Source: Gemmatimonadaceae bacterium | GTDB taxonomy: Bacteria > Gemmatimonadota > Gemmatimonadetes > Gemmatimonadales > Gemmatimonadaceae | Assembly (NCBI GenBank): GCA_035633115.1 | Contig: DASQFN010000079.1 | Location: 124,001 to 188,000 of the forward strand | Length of the DNA stretch: 64,000 nucleotides | Direction: 5' to 3' | Shown here: in pieces, positions 25,301 to 33,039 of the stretch | Layout: each line of letters opens with the position of its first letter | How positions within the stretch are numbered: the first letter of the stretch is position 1 | Notes under the pieces: generated by a model | Told to the model about the DNA's origin: nothing | Seen by the model: the letters and a program-made list of their open reading frames with translations, nothing else | Database searches by the model: none | Position numbers and translations under genes: made by a program

Positions 25301-25374
25301 AGCAGCTCGACGACCTCGTGGCGGCGGGGAGCGCGCTGTCCCCGGCAGCGGTGCTGGCGATGGTCGGCGACTGA
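22315..25374 (+). CDS. Ser/Thr kinase fused to a STAND-type ATPase and TPR repeats
   Basis: This 1019-residue protein has three parts. Residues 10-275 are a Hanks kinase with GAGGMATVYLA, VAIKVL, HRDIKPEN, DFGIAQ and GTPQYMSPEQ. Residues 300-620 are a STAND/NB-ARC-like ATPase, with Walker A GVGGTGKTRLA, Walker B LLVLDNLEQV, the sensor RNBS-like VIATSRRPLKIGAEVE and GLPLALELAAARV. Residues 640-1000 are TPR repeats. There is no transmembrane helix, so it is cytoplasmic. Such proteins are ligand-gated signalling switches in which the TPR part senses and the ATPase oligomerises; the substrate of the kinase is unknown. The ATG at 22315 directly precedes the kinase. Confidence 0.9.
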   Translation: MSDPRLSAALADRYRLDRELGAGGMATVYLAEDLRHQRKVAIKVLRPELSAALGAERFLREITTTANLRHPNILPLYDSGEQGGFLFYVMPYVEGESLRARMERETQLPMEDALRIADEIADALNYAHSRGVIHRDIKPENILLEDGRAVVADFGIAQAINASGDKLTMTGMAIGTPQYMSPEQSGGEAVDGRSDLYAVGCLLYEMLAGTPPFTGPNAMAIMARHMIDPVPRLTTVRPAVAPHVTAAIERALAKNPSDRFASIADWRKAIRSSAGSASMTSTDATAQVPAIRKPPPTPATALLGREAVLVTAVERVHDGARVLTVTGVGGTGKTRLAIELFRRLHSEYAGGAAFVSLASVTSAAEVMPTVSATLEIAEAHGRSALDALATVIGDGRVLLVLDNLEQVVEAADEIATLVSRCPGLQVIATSRRPLKIGAEVELPLPPLELPSAGATKTEELMRCPSVALFVQRAEKVKAGFALSPANAASIVGICRSLDGLPLALELAAARVRILEPVVLLQRLDHALDLLSSGDRDLPVRQRTLRATISWSYSLLDEVEQRLLRSLSVFHEGWTLDAVEQVCFADDEQWRAVDQLESLVEKGLVRVIGGGERYALLETIRAFAAEQLHAGGEVDPMRDAHAMFFLEFARGVDAGIQGGGQVEAVQRGRAENANTLAALQWLLARARAGAPDAVEHGLLLCGYLGWYWHIVGLHLVARDMVDALLALASGRAPSRGRALALFTGGMVSANTGEMDQAIAEWTGMLEDGRAIGDAAIVTFAQLGLGYLYLGMGRLDEACAPLEEAILGAERGGFDFLNSLSRTVNGMRMFVSGDVEGGIAMVESARRIQLRIGDYEGGGMALSFLASMTFAKGDLPAAIQLYRQAEDAFEMIGDKPEIARVQCEMGYAALAATSLGKARRMFERALRTYDEVGSPRGAGQALLGLAATEAAAGNSERAVEIAAAAQVMSERAGVVVEHPMAPGVSERIEALRASIPKQQLDDLVAAGSALSPAAVLAMVGD

Positions 25375-25418
25375 CTGACTTATTCAATCGAACAGACATC
25401 GAAAATGGGAGCGTCGAA

Positions 25419-25904
25419 ATGAAGTCCATCGCCACGGCAGCGCTTGCCGGAATCGCATTCTTCGGGGGTTGCGCGTCGAGGGGCAGCGTTGAGTCCACCG
25501 CACAGGCAGCACGGACAGAAACATGCAAAGTGGCGACCGAACAGGAGATCGCCTCCTTGTTCGACCGATGGAATCAGTCGCTGCAGACTGGCGATCAGCG
25601 CGCGGTCGTTGCGAACTATGCGGAGCGCTCCCTTCTATTGCCTACCCTGTCCAACAAGCCGCGCCGGAGCGCGGCGGAGAAGGAAGACTACTTCCATCAT
25701 TTCCTGGAGAATCGTCCCGCTGGCAGGATTGACATGCGCTTCGTGGAAATCGGCTGCAATACGGCGACGGACTCCGGACTTTACACATTCACGTTCGCCA
25801 AAACGGGGGCGGCCGTCAGCGCCCGCTATACCTTCACGTACCGCTGGGACGGCTCGAAATGGCTCATTACGAGCCATCACTCCTCCGGAATGCCAGAGAA
25901 GTAG
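25419..25904 (+). CDS. Secreted SgcJ/EcaC-type SnoaL-like protein
   Basis: The 161-residue protein has a lipoprotein-like leader (MKSIATAALAGIAFFGGC, lipobox FGGC) and a domain typical of the CaMKII-association/SgcJ-EcaC branch of the SnoaL fold: ATEQEIASLFDRWNQSLQTGDQRAVVANYAERSLLLPTLSN, DYFHHFL and AARYTFTYRWDGSKWLITSHHSS-like end. Function within this branch ranges from dimerisation domain to unknown enzymes. It starts 44 bases after the STAND kinase stop on the same strand and could be transcribed with it. Confidence 0.8.
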   Translation: MKSIATAALAGIAFFGGCASRGSVESTAQAARTETCKVATEQEIASLFDRWNQSLQTGDQRAVVANYAERSLLLPTLSNKPRRSAAEKEDYFHHFLENRPAGRIDMRFVEIGCNTATDSGLYTFTFAKTGAAVSARYTFTYRWDGSKWLITSHHSSGMPEK

Positions 25905-25942
25905 TAGGATAGATTTACTTCGCAGGCGACAAGCCTGGGTGA

Positions 25943-26200
25943 GGTCTACCTGCCATCCAGGTTATCCGCGGATACCTGATCTATCGGTCGGACTGCCTTC
26001 CAAAGGCTTTGGGTGCACTGCTGGTGATCGCTGGTCTCGGGTTCATCACCCGGAACTTCGCGCTGGTCGTCGCGCCGGCATACGCATCGAGCTTCCTGCT
26101 TCTGCCCATGATGCTTGGCGGACTGGGACTGACCGTGTGGCTGCTCGTGAAGGGCGTCGACGTTCCGAGGTGGGAAGCCAGAGCGGCGATGCGGGCGTAG
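25943..26200 (+). pseudogene. C-terminal fragment of a DUF4386 membrane protein
   Basis: After an in-frame TGA at 25940-25942 the frame reads VIRGYLIYRSDCLPKALGAL, LVIAGLGFITRNFALVVAP and GLTVWLLVKGVDVPRWE to a TAG at 26198-26200. It aligns with the last 85 residues of the intact DUF4386 protein at 21541 (VILGYLIYRSGYMPGIIGVL ... WLLVNGVNAEKW). The N-terminal two thirds and a start codon are missing. Confidence 0.65.
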
Positions 26201-26241
26201 GAAGGGTGACGCCGTTTCGGCTTCACGTGACATGATCATGA

Positions 26242-26541
26242 ATGATCGATGACCCGATCCCCGGTCTGAAGGAGCAGCTGAGGCAGTCGATCCTCGCGGA
26301 GACTGGACGGATGAACCAGCTTGCCGCAGCGCGAATGCTTGGAGTCGATGAACCGCGCATGTCGAACCTCGAGCACGGACGGCTCGAGCGATTCAGTCTG
26401 CAGAAACTCATTCGGCTGCTGGCACGGATGAACCGGCGGGTAGACTTGACGGTTGTGACCGTAGGGCCGTTGCCGCGGCGTCGCTATAACCAGCACCTTC
26501 TGGCACCTCCGGAATGGAGGGACAGGACCAGGGGCGCATGA
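26242..26541 (+). CDS. XRE/HigA-like helix-turn-helix regulator
   Basis: The 99-residue protein has the HTH pattern LAAARMLGVDEPRMSNLEHGRLERFSLQKLIRLLARMNRRVDLTV, typical of the XRE regulators with a HTH_37 domain found as antitoxin partners of RelE/HigB-like toxins. No toxin gene is seen on either side, so it is either an orphan or the partner has been lost. The ATG at 26242 opens the domain 22 residues before the first helix. An 9-base perfect inverted repeat lies 19 bases after the stop. Confidence 0.7.
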   Translation: MIDDPIPGLKEQLRQSILAETGRMNQLAAARMLGVDEPRMSNLEHGRLERFSLQKLIRLLARMNRRVDLTVVTVGPLPRRRYNQHLLAPPEWRDRTRGA

Positions 26542-26559
26542 GTGGTGGTCTACGAAAGC

Positions 26560-26581
26560 CTATTGCCAAGACTGGCAATAG
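26560..26581. repeat. Perfect inverted repeat, candidate operator
   Basis: Arms CTATTGCCA (26560-26568) and TGGCAATAG (26573-26581) are exact reverse complements with the 4-base spacer AGAC. No T-run follows, so it is not a standard terminator. The symmetry fits a dimeric repressor site, and the nearest regulator is the XRE protein 19 bases upstream. Confidence 0.5.
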
Positions 26582-26760
26582 GGTCTTCAAGAACTACCCA
26601 CCGCTATCAACGTTCTCCTGCGCTGATCAGTCCGCCAGGCGTGAGCTTGCTCGCATTTGCCTATCGGGCAGCTACGAGATCGCGTTGTGATCCACCAACG
26701 ATGGGTGACTTACCGCACCGTGCCCTGGGCCGATCGCGAAACCGGACGGACGTCTATAGC

Positions 26761-27003
26761 CTAAGCGGACCCACGGCCGGCGCGAGCACCCCGACGGCAA
26801 TCGACATCCGTCCGCATCGCATCCCGGTACGCGGCCGGCGTAATCCCGAAATACCGCGCGAAGAGTCGAGTCATGTGACTCTGATCGGCGAATCCCGCTT
26901 CCTGCGCGAGCTGACTGAGCGAGCGCACCGAGGTTGCCAGAGCGCGCGCGATCCGGGTGGGTGGCGACATGGCCGGCAGCGCGAGTCCCGCGGTGCCGGC
27001 CAC
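26761..27003 (-). pseudogene. C-terminal HTH fragment of an AraC-family regulator
   Basis: The minus-strand frame contains SLSQLAQEAGFADQSHMTRLF and ARYFGITPAAYRDAMR, the second helix-turn-helix of an AraC-type activator with the conserved GFxDQSHxxRxFxxxxGxTPxxYR pattern. The first HTH and the ligand-binding domain are absent upstream. The residues before SLSQ are the remains of the linker. The fragment spans 26761-27003; the 219 bases between it and the XRE gene hold only the inverted repeat. Confidence 0.6.
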
Positions 27004-27134
27004 GCGCCCGCCTCATCTCCACAAACGTTGCGACTGAGAGCACTTGTCGGCGAGTGCCGCGGCCGAGATTGTTGTACTGTGCTCCCAGGAGGACTGAGCG
27101 TTGGACGGACCACGCCTCCTTCCCGAAATCGCAA

Positions 27135-27755
27135 ATGAAAATCGGATTCAGCGATCGCATTCCGCATATTCTGCTCGGCGCCTACGTGCTGCTTTTCATC
27201 TGGGGCGCAATCAGTCCGTACGACCGTGCGGTATGGTGGGCGGAGAACATCCCGGTTGTCCTGGTCGTGCTCACCCTCGTTGTTCTCTACTTGCGCGGGG
27301 TGAGGTTCTCCCCTGTCGCCTACATTCTGATGTCGATCCTCCCGTATTTGCACACGATTGGAGGGCATTACACATTCGAGCGGGTGCCGTTCGACTGGTT
27401 CAACCGGGCCTTCGGGTTCGAGCGGAACATGTACGACCGGATCGGCCACTTCAGCGTGGGCTTCTACGCGTTCGCCATCGCCGAATACCTGACTGTCAAA
27501 AAGCGGATGACCGTGGCGATGGCTTCTGTGTTCGCCATCTTCGCGATCAGCTTCGTCGCGATGTCATACGAGCTGATCGAATGGGTATACGCCGCGTATG
27601 GAGGCAACGCCGAAGCGGGAGCGGACTTTCTCGGCAGCCAGGGTGACATCTGGGACGCTCAGAAGGACATGCTGATGGACACGTTGGGCACAGTCGCGGC
27701 CATCGTGCTCTATCTCGTACTCCGCGGGCAGCAGATCAGCACACGTTTCCGCTAA
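27135..27755 (+). CDS. DUF2238/YjdF-like integral membrane protein
   Basis: This 206-residue protein has six transmembrane helices and the family blocks HTIGGHYTFERVPF, YDRIGHFSVGFYAFAIAEYL, SYELIEWVYAAYGG and GDIWDAQKDMLMDTLGTVAAI. Conserved His and Asp residues at membrane boundaries are characteristic of DUF2238/YjdF proteins; their function is unknown. The ATG at 27135 starts MKIGFSDRIPHILLGAYVLLF. It lies divergently from the AraC remnant. Confidence 0.82.
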   Translation: MKIGFSDRIPHILLGAYVLLFIWGAISPYDRAVWWAENIPVVLVVLTLVVLYLRGVRFSPVAYILMSILPYLHTIGGHYTFERVPFDWFNRAFGFERNMYDRIGHFSVGFYAFAIAEYLTVKKRMTVAMASVFAIFAISFVAMSYELIEWVYAAYGGNAEAGADFLGSQGDIWDAQKDMLMDTLGTVAAIVLYLVLRGQQISTRFR

Positions 27756-27899
27756 CCGCAGGGATGTGCCTTGTTGGTCTCGCCCTCGCGGCATGTAGAG
27801 ACACGCGCGAAAAGACGATACGGCCTAGTTGCTCTTTGTCGCAAAGTACTTTATCATAGTATGGCATACCGTCTTCACAGCCAACCACGCCGTGGCGAA

Positions 27900-28193
27900 A
27901 TGAATCCATTGACCATGCTGAAGCACCCGAGCGCGTTCCTCCCCGTGGCAATGTCCCTCGGCGCCCTCGCAATCGTGTTCATTTTCATCGCATTGCATGG
28001 CACCGCCCCCCAGGCAGATGAGGGCGCAGCCGCGCATATCTGGCAGATCCTCATGGCGGCACAGGTACCTATCGTACTGTTCTTCGCGATCAAGTGGGTG
28101 CCGCAGTCGCCAAGACAGGCATTGCCCGTTCTGGCTCTTCAAGTCAGCGCTGCGCTGGCAGCGATGGCCCCCATTTTCCTGCTCAACTGGTAG
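27900..28193 (+). CDS. Small three-helix membrane protein
   Basis: The 97-residue product has three hydrophobic helices: LPVAMSLGALAIVFIFIAL, IWQILMAAQVPIVLFFAIKWV and LPVLALQVSAALAAMAPIFLL. The ATG at 27900 is preceded by a GGCGAAATG context and gives a polar start before the first helix. No family is recognised. It sits between the DUF2238 gene and the epimerase, 39 bases before the latter. Confidence 0.6.
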   Translation: MNPLTMLKHPSAFLPVAMSLGALAIVFIFIALHGTAPQADEGAAAHIWQILMAAQVPIVLFFAIKWVPQSPRQALPVLALQVSAALAAMAPIFLLNW

Positions 28194-28232
28194 CATACCG
28201 CTGAACGTTCTCGAAGGGCGTGGGATGTTCCG

Positions 28233-29174
28233 TTGCGCACGGTAATCATCGGCGCCACCGGACACATCGGGACGTGGCTCGTGCCGCGGCTGGTGAACGA
28301 CGGGCACCACGTCGTTGCGGTCTCCCGGGGGACGCGCCAGCCTTACCATGACTCTCCCGAATGGCAGTCGGTAGAGCATGTGACGCTCGATCGCACCGCT
28401 GCCGAGCGCGATGGGTCGTTCGGCTCCACAATCGCGGCTCTCCGTGGGGAAGCGGTAGTCGACTTGATTTGTTTCGATCGCGACTCCGCTGCACATCTTG
28501 TCAATGCGCTGCGAGGCCGGACTGAAATATTTCTGCATTGCGGCAGCTTGTGGGTACACGGTGTGCCCCGTGAGCGGCCATATGATGAGACGGCGCCCCG
28601 CGAGCCTTTCGGCGAATACGGAATTCGCAAAGCGCAGATCGAGCGTTTTCTCCTCGACGCGGCAGCTGAGGGCTTCCCTGCCTCGGTGCTTCACCCCGGT
28701 CACATCACTGGACCAGGATGGGCTCCGATCAACCCGGCCGGGAACCTCGACACCAGAGTGTTCGAATCTCTCGCTCGAGGGGACCGGATCGCCCTCCCTG
28801 ATGAAGGCTCGGCCACGCTCCAGCATGTCCATGCCGACGACGTCGCGCAGGCTTTCGTCCTCGCGCTCTCACGCCGTGAGGCAGCGATCGGTGAAGCCTT
28901 TCACATTGCCGCCGCAGAACCAGTCACGATGCGCGATTATACAGAAGCGGCAGCATCATGGTTCGGGCGTGAAGCGAATCTCGATTTTCTCCCGTGGGAT
29001 GAATGGCGGTTGACGGTGAGTGAGAGAGATGCGGAAATCACTCGGGACCACATCCTGCACTCTCCGCACGCGAGCATCCAGAAAGCGCGCACCGTTCTGG
29101 GATTCGAGCCGCGGTACAGCGCGATTGCGGCAGCGCGTGACGCGGTATCCATTATGTATCCAGAACTGCACTGA
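28233..29174 (+). CDS. NAD-dependent epimerase/reductase (extended SDR)
   Basis: This 313-residue protein begins with the extended-SDR nucleotide motif VIIGATGHIGTWLVPRL. It continues with HCGSLWVHG, the active-site-like YGIRKAQIE (YxxxK), HPGHITGPGWAPINPAGN and a ADDVAQAF block. It is probably an NAD(P)-dependent sugar epimerase or reductase of unknown substrate. The TTG at 28233 is the only start compatible with the glycine loop. A short gap of 21 bases separates its stop from the ATP-dependent ligase gene, suggesting co-transcription. Confidence 0.82.
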   Translation: MRTVIIGATGHIGTWLVPRLVNDGHHVVAVSRGTRQPYHDSPEWQSVEHVTLDRTAAERDGSFGSTIAALRGEAVVDLICFDRDSAAHLVNALRGRTEIFLHCGSLWVHGVPRERPYDETAPREPFGEYGIRKAQIERFLLDAAAEGFPASVLHPGHITGPGWAPINPAGNLDTRVFESLARGDRIALPDEGSATLQHVHADDVAQAFVLALSRREAAIGEAFHIAAAEPVTMRDYTEAAASWFGREANLDFLPWDEWRLTVSERDAEITRDHILHSPHASIQKARTVLGFEPRYSAIAAARDAVSIMYPELH

Positions 29175-29195
29175 CATCTTCAGGGCATCAAGCGC

Positions 29196-30284
29196 ATGAA
29201 CCTCGCTGTCAATCCGCCGGTCCTCCCGATGCTCGCAAAGCGAGTGGGTGAGCTGCCACCCGGCGAAGGATGGATATTCGAGCCCAAGTGGGACGGGTTC
29301 CGCACACTCATATTCCGTGACGGTGACGAGATTTTCATTCAGAGCCGCGACGAGAAGCCGCTCAATCGTTACTTCCCCGAGCTCATCGATCCGCTCAAGG
29401 CGCAGCTCCCCGAGCGCTGCGTGCTCGACGGCGAGATCGTCATCGCGCTCAATGAAGGACTCGATTTCGGGGCGCTGCAGCTCCGACTCCACCCCGCTGC
29501 CTCGCGAGTGAAGAAGCTAGCCGGAGAAATCCCCGCCTCTGTTGTCTTCTTCGACTTGCTGTGCGAGGGCGACCGAAGTCTTTACGACACGCCATTCGGC
29601 GAACGACGCGCAAGACTCGAGTCGCTGCTCGCAAACGCGGAGCCGCCTCTTCACCTGACGCCAGCAACGCGCGACAGAACGACCGCCGCAGACTGGTTTC
29701 GGCGGTTCGAGGGCGCGGGACTCGACGGCGTGGTTGCGAAGTCGGAATCCGGTACGTACGCGCCAAACAAGCGAGTGATGCTCAAGGTGAAGCACGCACG
29801 CGAGTGCGATTGCGTCGTGGCCGGATTCCGCTGGCACAAGCGCGGTGAGAAAACGGCAGTCGGCTCGCTCCTGCTCGGTCTTTATGACGGCGAGAGCTTC
29901 GAGCACGTCGGCGTTTGCGCGAGCTTCACTGATGTGAAGCGAAAGGAGCTCGTCACGTTCCTCGATCCCTATCGCGTGAACGCACTCGACGGACACCCGT
30001 GGCGCGCGTGGGCGGAAGCGCAGTCACCGGGCGAGGCTGAGGCACATCGCCGGCCCGGCATGGTGAGTCGTTGGAGCGCCGGAAAAGACTTGTCGTGGGA
30101 GCCGATCCGTCCCGAGCTAGTCGTTGAGGTTGGGTACGATCATATGCAGGGCAGCCGATTTCGACACACGGCGCAGTTTCGGCGGTGGCGCGATGACAAG
30201 CGCCCGCGTGACTGCACCTTCGAGCAGCTGGAGGTGGTGCCGCCGCACGAGCTCGCGGCGATCTTTCGCACCGAGTCCGCGTGA
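29196..30284 (+). CDS. ligC: ATP-dependent DNA ligase (LigC-like)
   Basis: The 362-residue enzyme has the nucleotidyltransferase motifs of ATP-dependent ligases: the AMP-accepting lysine in FEPKWDGFR (motif I), DGEIV (motif III), FFDLLCEG (IIIa), GLDGVVAK (IV) and LKVKH (V). An OB-fold domain follows from about residue 210. Length and order match LigC, the stand-alone ligase used in bacterial end joining or base excision repair. The ATG at 29196 is clear. The matching polymerase domain protein is encoded on the opposite strand at 31375; no Ku gene is in view. Confidence 0.88.
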   Translation: MNLAVNPPVLPMLAKRVGELPPGEGWIFEPKWDGFRTLIFRDGDEIFIQSRDEKPLNRYFPELIDPLKAQLPERCVLDGEIVIALNEGLDFGALQLRLHPAASRVKKLAGEIPASVVFFDLLCEGDRSLYDTPFGERRARLESLLANAEPPLHLTPATRDRTTAADWFRRFEGAGLDGVVAKSESGTYAPNKRVMLKVKHARECDCVVAGFRWHKRGEKTAVGSLLLGLYDGESFEHVGVCASFTDVKRKELVTFLDPYRVNALDGHPWRAWAEAQSPGEAEAHRRPGMVSRWSAGKDLSWEPIRPELVVEVGYDHMQGSRFRHTAQFRRWRDDKRPRDCTFEQLEVVPPHELAAIFRTESA

Positions 30285-30354
30285 CGTGGTCGACCTGCAC
30301 AGTAACTTTGACTCAGCAGGCGCGTAGTGCCCTGTATCAAGAGAGGAGCTCATC

Positions 30355-30684
30355 ATGAATTCACGCTCCACGCTCTGGCGGTTGGCCGGAGTTGCATTTC
30401 TCCTCATCAACCTGGCCGGTGGGGTTTATGCCGGCATTACCGAAGAGTGGACACACGCCGCAGTCCATATCGGGCTGCTGATAGGGGCGTACGTGGCATG
30501 GCCGTTCGCGTCACGCGCAAGGCGGGAGGATCAGCCGGACGTGCAGCTCGCCGATCAGCGCGTCGAGTACCTGCAGCAGTCGGTCGATGCCATCGCGCTG
30601 GAAGTGGAACGTCTCGGCGAGGCGCAGCGCTTAGCCGAGAAGCTACGGGCGGAGCGGGTCGAGAACCCCGAGCGCAAGAGTTAG
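30355..30684 (+). CDS. Small membrane protein with C-terminal coiled coil
   Basis: The 109 residues give two transmembrane helices (LAGVAFLLINLAGGVYAGI and AAVHIGLLIGAYVAWPFA) followed by a charged, heptad-patterned helix (ADQRVEYLQQSVDAIALEVERLGEAQRLAEKLRAE). This resembles small envelope proteins that anchor a coiled coil on one side of the membrane. An AGAGAGGAG ribosome site precedes the ATG at 30355. No family is recognised. The 5' end of a DUF1343 remnant starts eight bases after its stop. Confidence 0.65.
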   Translation: MNSRSTLWRLAGVAFLLINLAGGVYAGITEEWTHAAVHIGLLIGAYVAWPFASRARREDQPDVQLADQRVEYLQQSVDAIALEVERLGEAQRLAEKLRAERVENPERKS

Positions 30685-30691
30685 CGGCATT

Positions 30692-31218
30692 TTGCGCGCG
30701 CTTCACGTTGCGCCCGCGTTCCTTCTGCTTACCGCGTGTGCCCGCACGGCGGTCTCCAATTCTCCACCGGCCGGTCCTGCATCAGGTGTCATTCCCGGCA
30801 TCGAGGTGTTCCTCTCCGACGTGCCATCGTCAACTTCGTGGAAAAAGAATCGGCCTCATAACGAATCAAAGTGCAGTTGACCGATCGAAGACTCCCGACA
30901 TCGATCTGATCGCGAGGCACAGGGATCTCAAGCTCGTCGCGTTGTTTGCTCCCGAGCACGGCATTCGCGGCACAGTCGCAGCAGGCGCGAAGATCGAAGT
31001 CGAAGTGGATTCGAGAACCGGCGCCCCCATTCACTCGCTCTACAGGACCGAGGATCGTGGTCCGTCGCCCGAGATGTTGAAGGACGTTGACGTGCTCGTG
31101 TACGACCTGCAGGAAGTTGGCGGCAGAACGTGGACATACGTCTCGACTATGGCGCTCTCGATGCAGGCCGCGAAGAAGAAAAGAATCCCGTTCGTCGTTC
31201 TCGATCACCCCACGCCAA
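30692..31218 (+). pseudogene. DUF1343 (NamZ-like) protein gene, frameshifted and 3'-truncated
   Basis: The leader MRALHVAPAFLLLTACA and the segment VIPGIEVFLSDVPSS start in one frame. At about 30836 a one-base shift leads into LRGKRIGLITNQSAVDRSKTP, LKLVALFAPEHGIRG, VDVLVYDLQEVGGRTWTYVSTM and FVVLDHP. This is the N-terminal half of DUF1343, the exo-beta-N-acetylmuramidase NamZ family that trims muropeptides. After FVVLDHP, where the family continues with a PIGG motif and about 200 more residues, the text loses similarity. Both the shift and the missing half indicate a dead gene. It converges on the NHEJ polymerase gene. Confidence 0.7.
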
Positions 31219-31374
31219 GCCGGCCCTGGCGCGGCCAGCCTGTGAGGAAGCCGATTGCAGTCGGGATTTCATCCGGTGGAACGCGCGCGAATAGTGCCGC
31301 GAGCTTTGCGATCTTATCCAGGCGACCGGACGTTCCTGCGACGGCCGCCGACACCTGTACGAGCTCCTGCAGTT

Positions 31375-32721
31375 TCATTTCTGAGCTGGACGGCGCGCTT
31401 CACGCCACGCGCGCGTCGGGTCATCATCAGGGTCGGGAGTATCCTGCACCGGTCTCGACTCTTCCGGAACGTTCCGCAGGTTGACGCGGATGCGCGTCCA
31501 GGTGGACGACCGTCCACGCATTGAATCCACAAGAACGTCGTCGACAGCCAAATGAGACGCCGCCTCAGGATGCCTGGCCTTCCACCGCTCGAGACCTTCG
31601 AGAGCCAGCTCCTTGTCAGTCGAGTTGGCAACCACGATCAGCGGCATCTTCGATCGGGGTTTCACTGCAGTTTTCGCCGCAGCCTTCTTCGTGGCGGCTT
31701 TCTTCTTCGTTGCCGACTTCGCCCGTGATGGGGCAACACGCGCGGGCTCGCCTTCCATCTTTCTAAAGTGAGGCGGCCATGGCGCGTCGCCGAGCCCGGC
31801 GGCCTCGTCGCGCGCGGCAAGCTCGAGCAGTTGATCGAGTGAGCCGGCCGCATCATCCATCCGCGCGTTCGGATCGCCAGTTGCTTCCAGACGAGCCGCC
31901 ATCGTCAGCACAGTGAAATCGGCCGGGTCGCAGTCGGGAATCTCCTCCCACAAGACCGGCGCCGAGACACGTGCATCAGGGAGCGGGCGTATCGAGTAGG
32001 CCGAACATGTCGTGCGGTCCTTCGCGTTCTGGTTGTAATCGAGAAAAACGCCGTGGCGCTCCTCCTTCCACCACTTCGACGTTGCTAGGGTAGGCGCGCG
32101 CCGCTCGATCTCACGCGACAACGCCAGCGCGGCGCGTCGCACTTCCGTGAATGTCCACCGCTGGTGAATGCGCGCATTGACGTGCATCCCGCGCGAGCCG
32201 CTCGTCTTCGGCCAGCCGCGCAGTCCCATTTCCTCGAGCAGGTTCCTTGTCTCCATCGCGACGCGGCGGACATCGTCCCATTTCACGCCGGGAATCGGGT
32301 CCAGATCGATGCGCAGCTCGTCAGGATGATCGAGATCATTCGTGCGCACGGCGTGTGGATGGAGCTCGATGCAGCCGAGGTTCAGGATCCATGCGAGGCC
32401 GGCCGCGTCGTCGACGACCACTTCTTCGGCCGTGCGCCCCGACGGGAACGAGAGCGTGACGGTTCTCAGCCAGTCCGGACGATTCTCCGGCGCGCGCTTC
32501 TGATAGAATGGCGGTTTCTCCGCGCCGTCGACGAAGCGCTTGAGCACGTTCGGCCGGTCGCGGATGCCGGCGACGGCGCCGCTCGCGACCGACAGGTAAT
32601 ACTGGACGACGTCGAGCTTCGAGAGCTTGACGTCGCGGGAGAAATAGGGCTTGTCCGGATTGCTGATGCGGACATCCCGCCCGTCGATCGATAGAGTTTC
32701 CGCTGCCTCTTTCTTTGCCAT
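31375..32721 (-). CDS. LigD-type NHEJ polymerase (primase-polymerase domain) with Lys/Ala linker
   Basis: The first 290 residues of this 448-residue protein are an archaeo-eukaryotic primase-type polymerase of the LigD PolDom family. They include the start LSIDGRDVRISNPDKPYF, the metal motif DELRIDLDP, the nucleotide-binding SGSRGMHVNARI and a third acidic site in GVFLDYNQNAKDRTTCSAYS. An Ala/Lys-rich linker (KSATKKKAATKKAAAKTAVK) and a C-terminal domain of about 100 residues follow, ending IRVNLRNVPEESRP. It would fill gaps during end joining with the LigC-like ligase encoded at 29196. No ligase or nuclease domain is fused to it, and no Ku gene is present. Confidence 0.85.
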   Translation of the reverse strand: MAKKEAAETLSIDGRDVRISNPDKPYFSRDVKLSKLDVVQYYLSVASGAVAGIRDRPNVLKRFVDGAEKPPFYQKRAPENRPDWLRTVTLSFPSGRTAEEVVVDDAAGLAWILNLGCIELHPHAVRTNDLDHPDELRIDLDPIPGVKWDDVRRVAMETRNLLEEMGLRGWPKTSGSRGMHVNARIHQRWTFTEVRRAALALSREIERRAPTLATSKWWKEERHGVFLDYNQNAKDRTTCSAYSIRPLPDARVSAPVLWEEIPDCDPADFTVLTMAARLEATGDPNARMDDAAGSLDQLLELAARDEAAGLGDAPWPPHFRKMEGEPARVAPSRAKSATKKKAATKKAAAKTAVKPRSKMPLIVVANSTDKELALEGLERWKARHPEAASHLAVDDVLVDSMRGRSSTWTRIRVNLRNVPEESRPVQDTPDPDDDPTRAWREARRPAQK

Positions 32722-33039
32722 CGTGGCTTGGCCCCGGGAGATCGACTGCGGCTAACGCGCACCCTCCAGGGCCCGCGACGTGCCGGGGTTTCGTGGACGC
32801 AAGTTTCCGCGGCGCCGGATTTCGTCGAGCTGCCGCCCCAGAGTAAATCGTAGATGCACGTTACTCGTCAGCAGGACCTCCCATGCATTCTCTTCCAGGC
32901 CGCACATGCTGTCGGGTAGTTCTGGAAAGCTCAAAGCACCAGCGATCATCAGCACATTGCACGTGCTCCCGTTCATGATCATGGAGCTGGTAAACCGACG
33001 GAACCTCCCCGAAGGCTTTCCAATCCCACTGTTTGCTTC
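32722..33039. other. Intergenic region without a supported gene
   Basis: This 318-base stretch lies between the divergent polymerase gene and a small membrane protein gene. Short open frames exist on both strands, but none shows a motif, leader or ribosome site. It presumably carries the polymerase promoter. Confidence 0.4.

Noticed and set aside
22315-25374. Possible antiphage STAND (Avs-like) defence gene
   Set aside because: It has an N-terminal kinase and TPRs but no defence neighbours and no recognised effector. General signalling is the more economical reading.
25444-26235. Plus-strand 263-codon frame crossing the SnoaL gene
   Set aside because: Out of phase with the lipoprotein gene and the DUF4386 remnant, both of which have clear family patterns.
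26242-26541. Toxin-antitoxin locus
   Set aside because: The XRE protein resembles HigA-type antitoxins, but no RelE/HigB-like frame was found within several hundred bases on either side.
27840-27855. AAAGTACTTT palindrome as a further BlaI operator
   Set aside because: It shares only the AAGTACTT core with the site at 37372 and lacks the AACTAAG half-site, so a chance match is likely.
27825-28832. Minus-strand open frame of 335 codons
   Set aside because: Spans the small membrane protein and epimerase genes in antisense; no motif or start signals.
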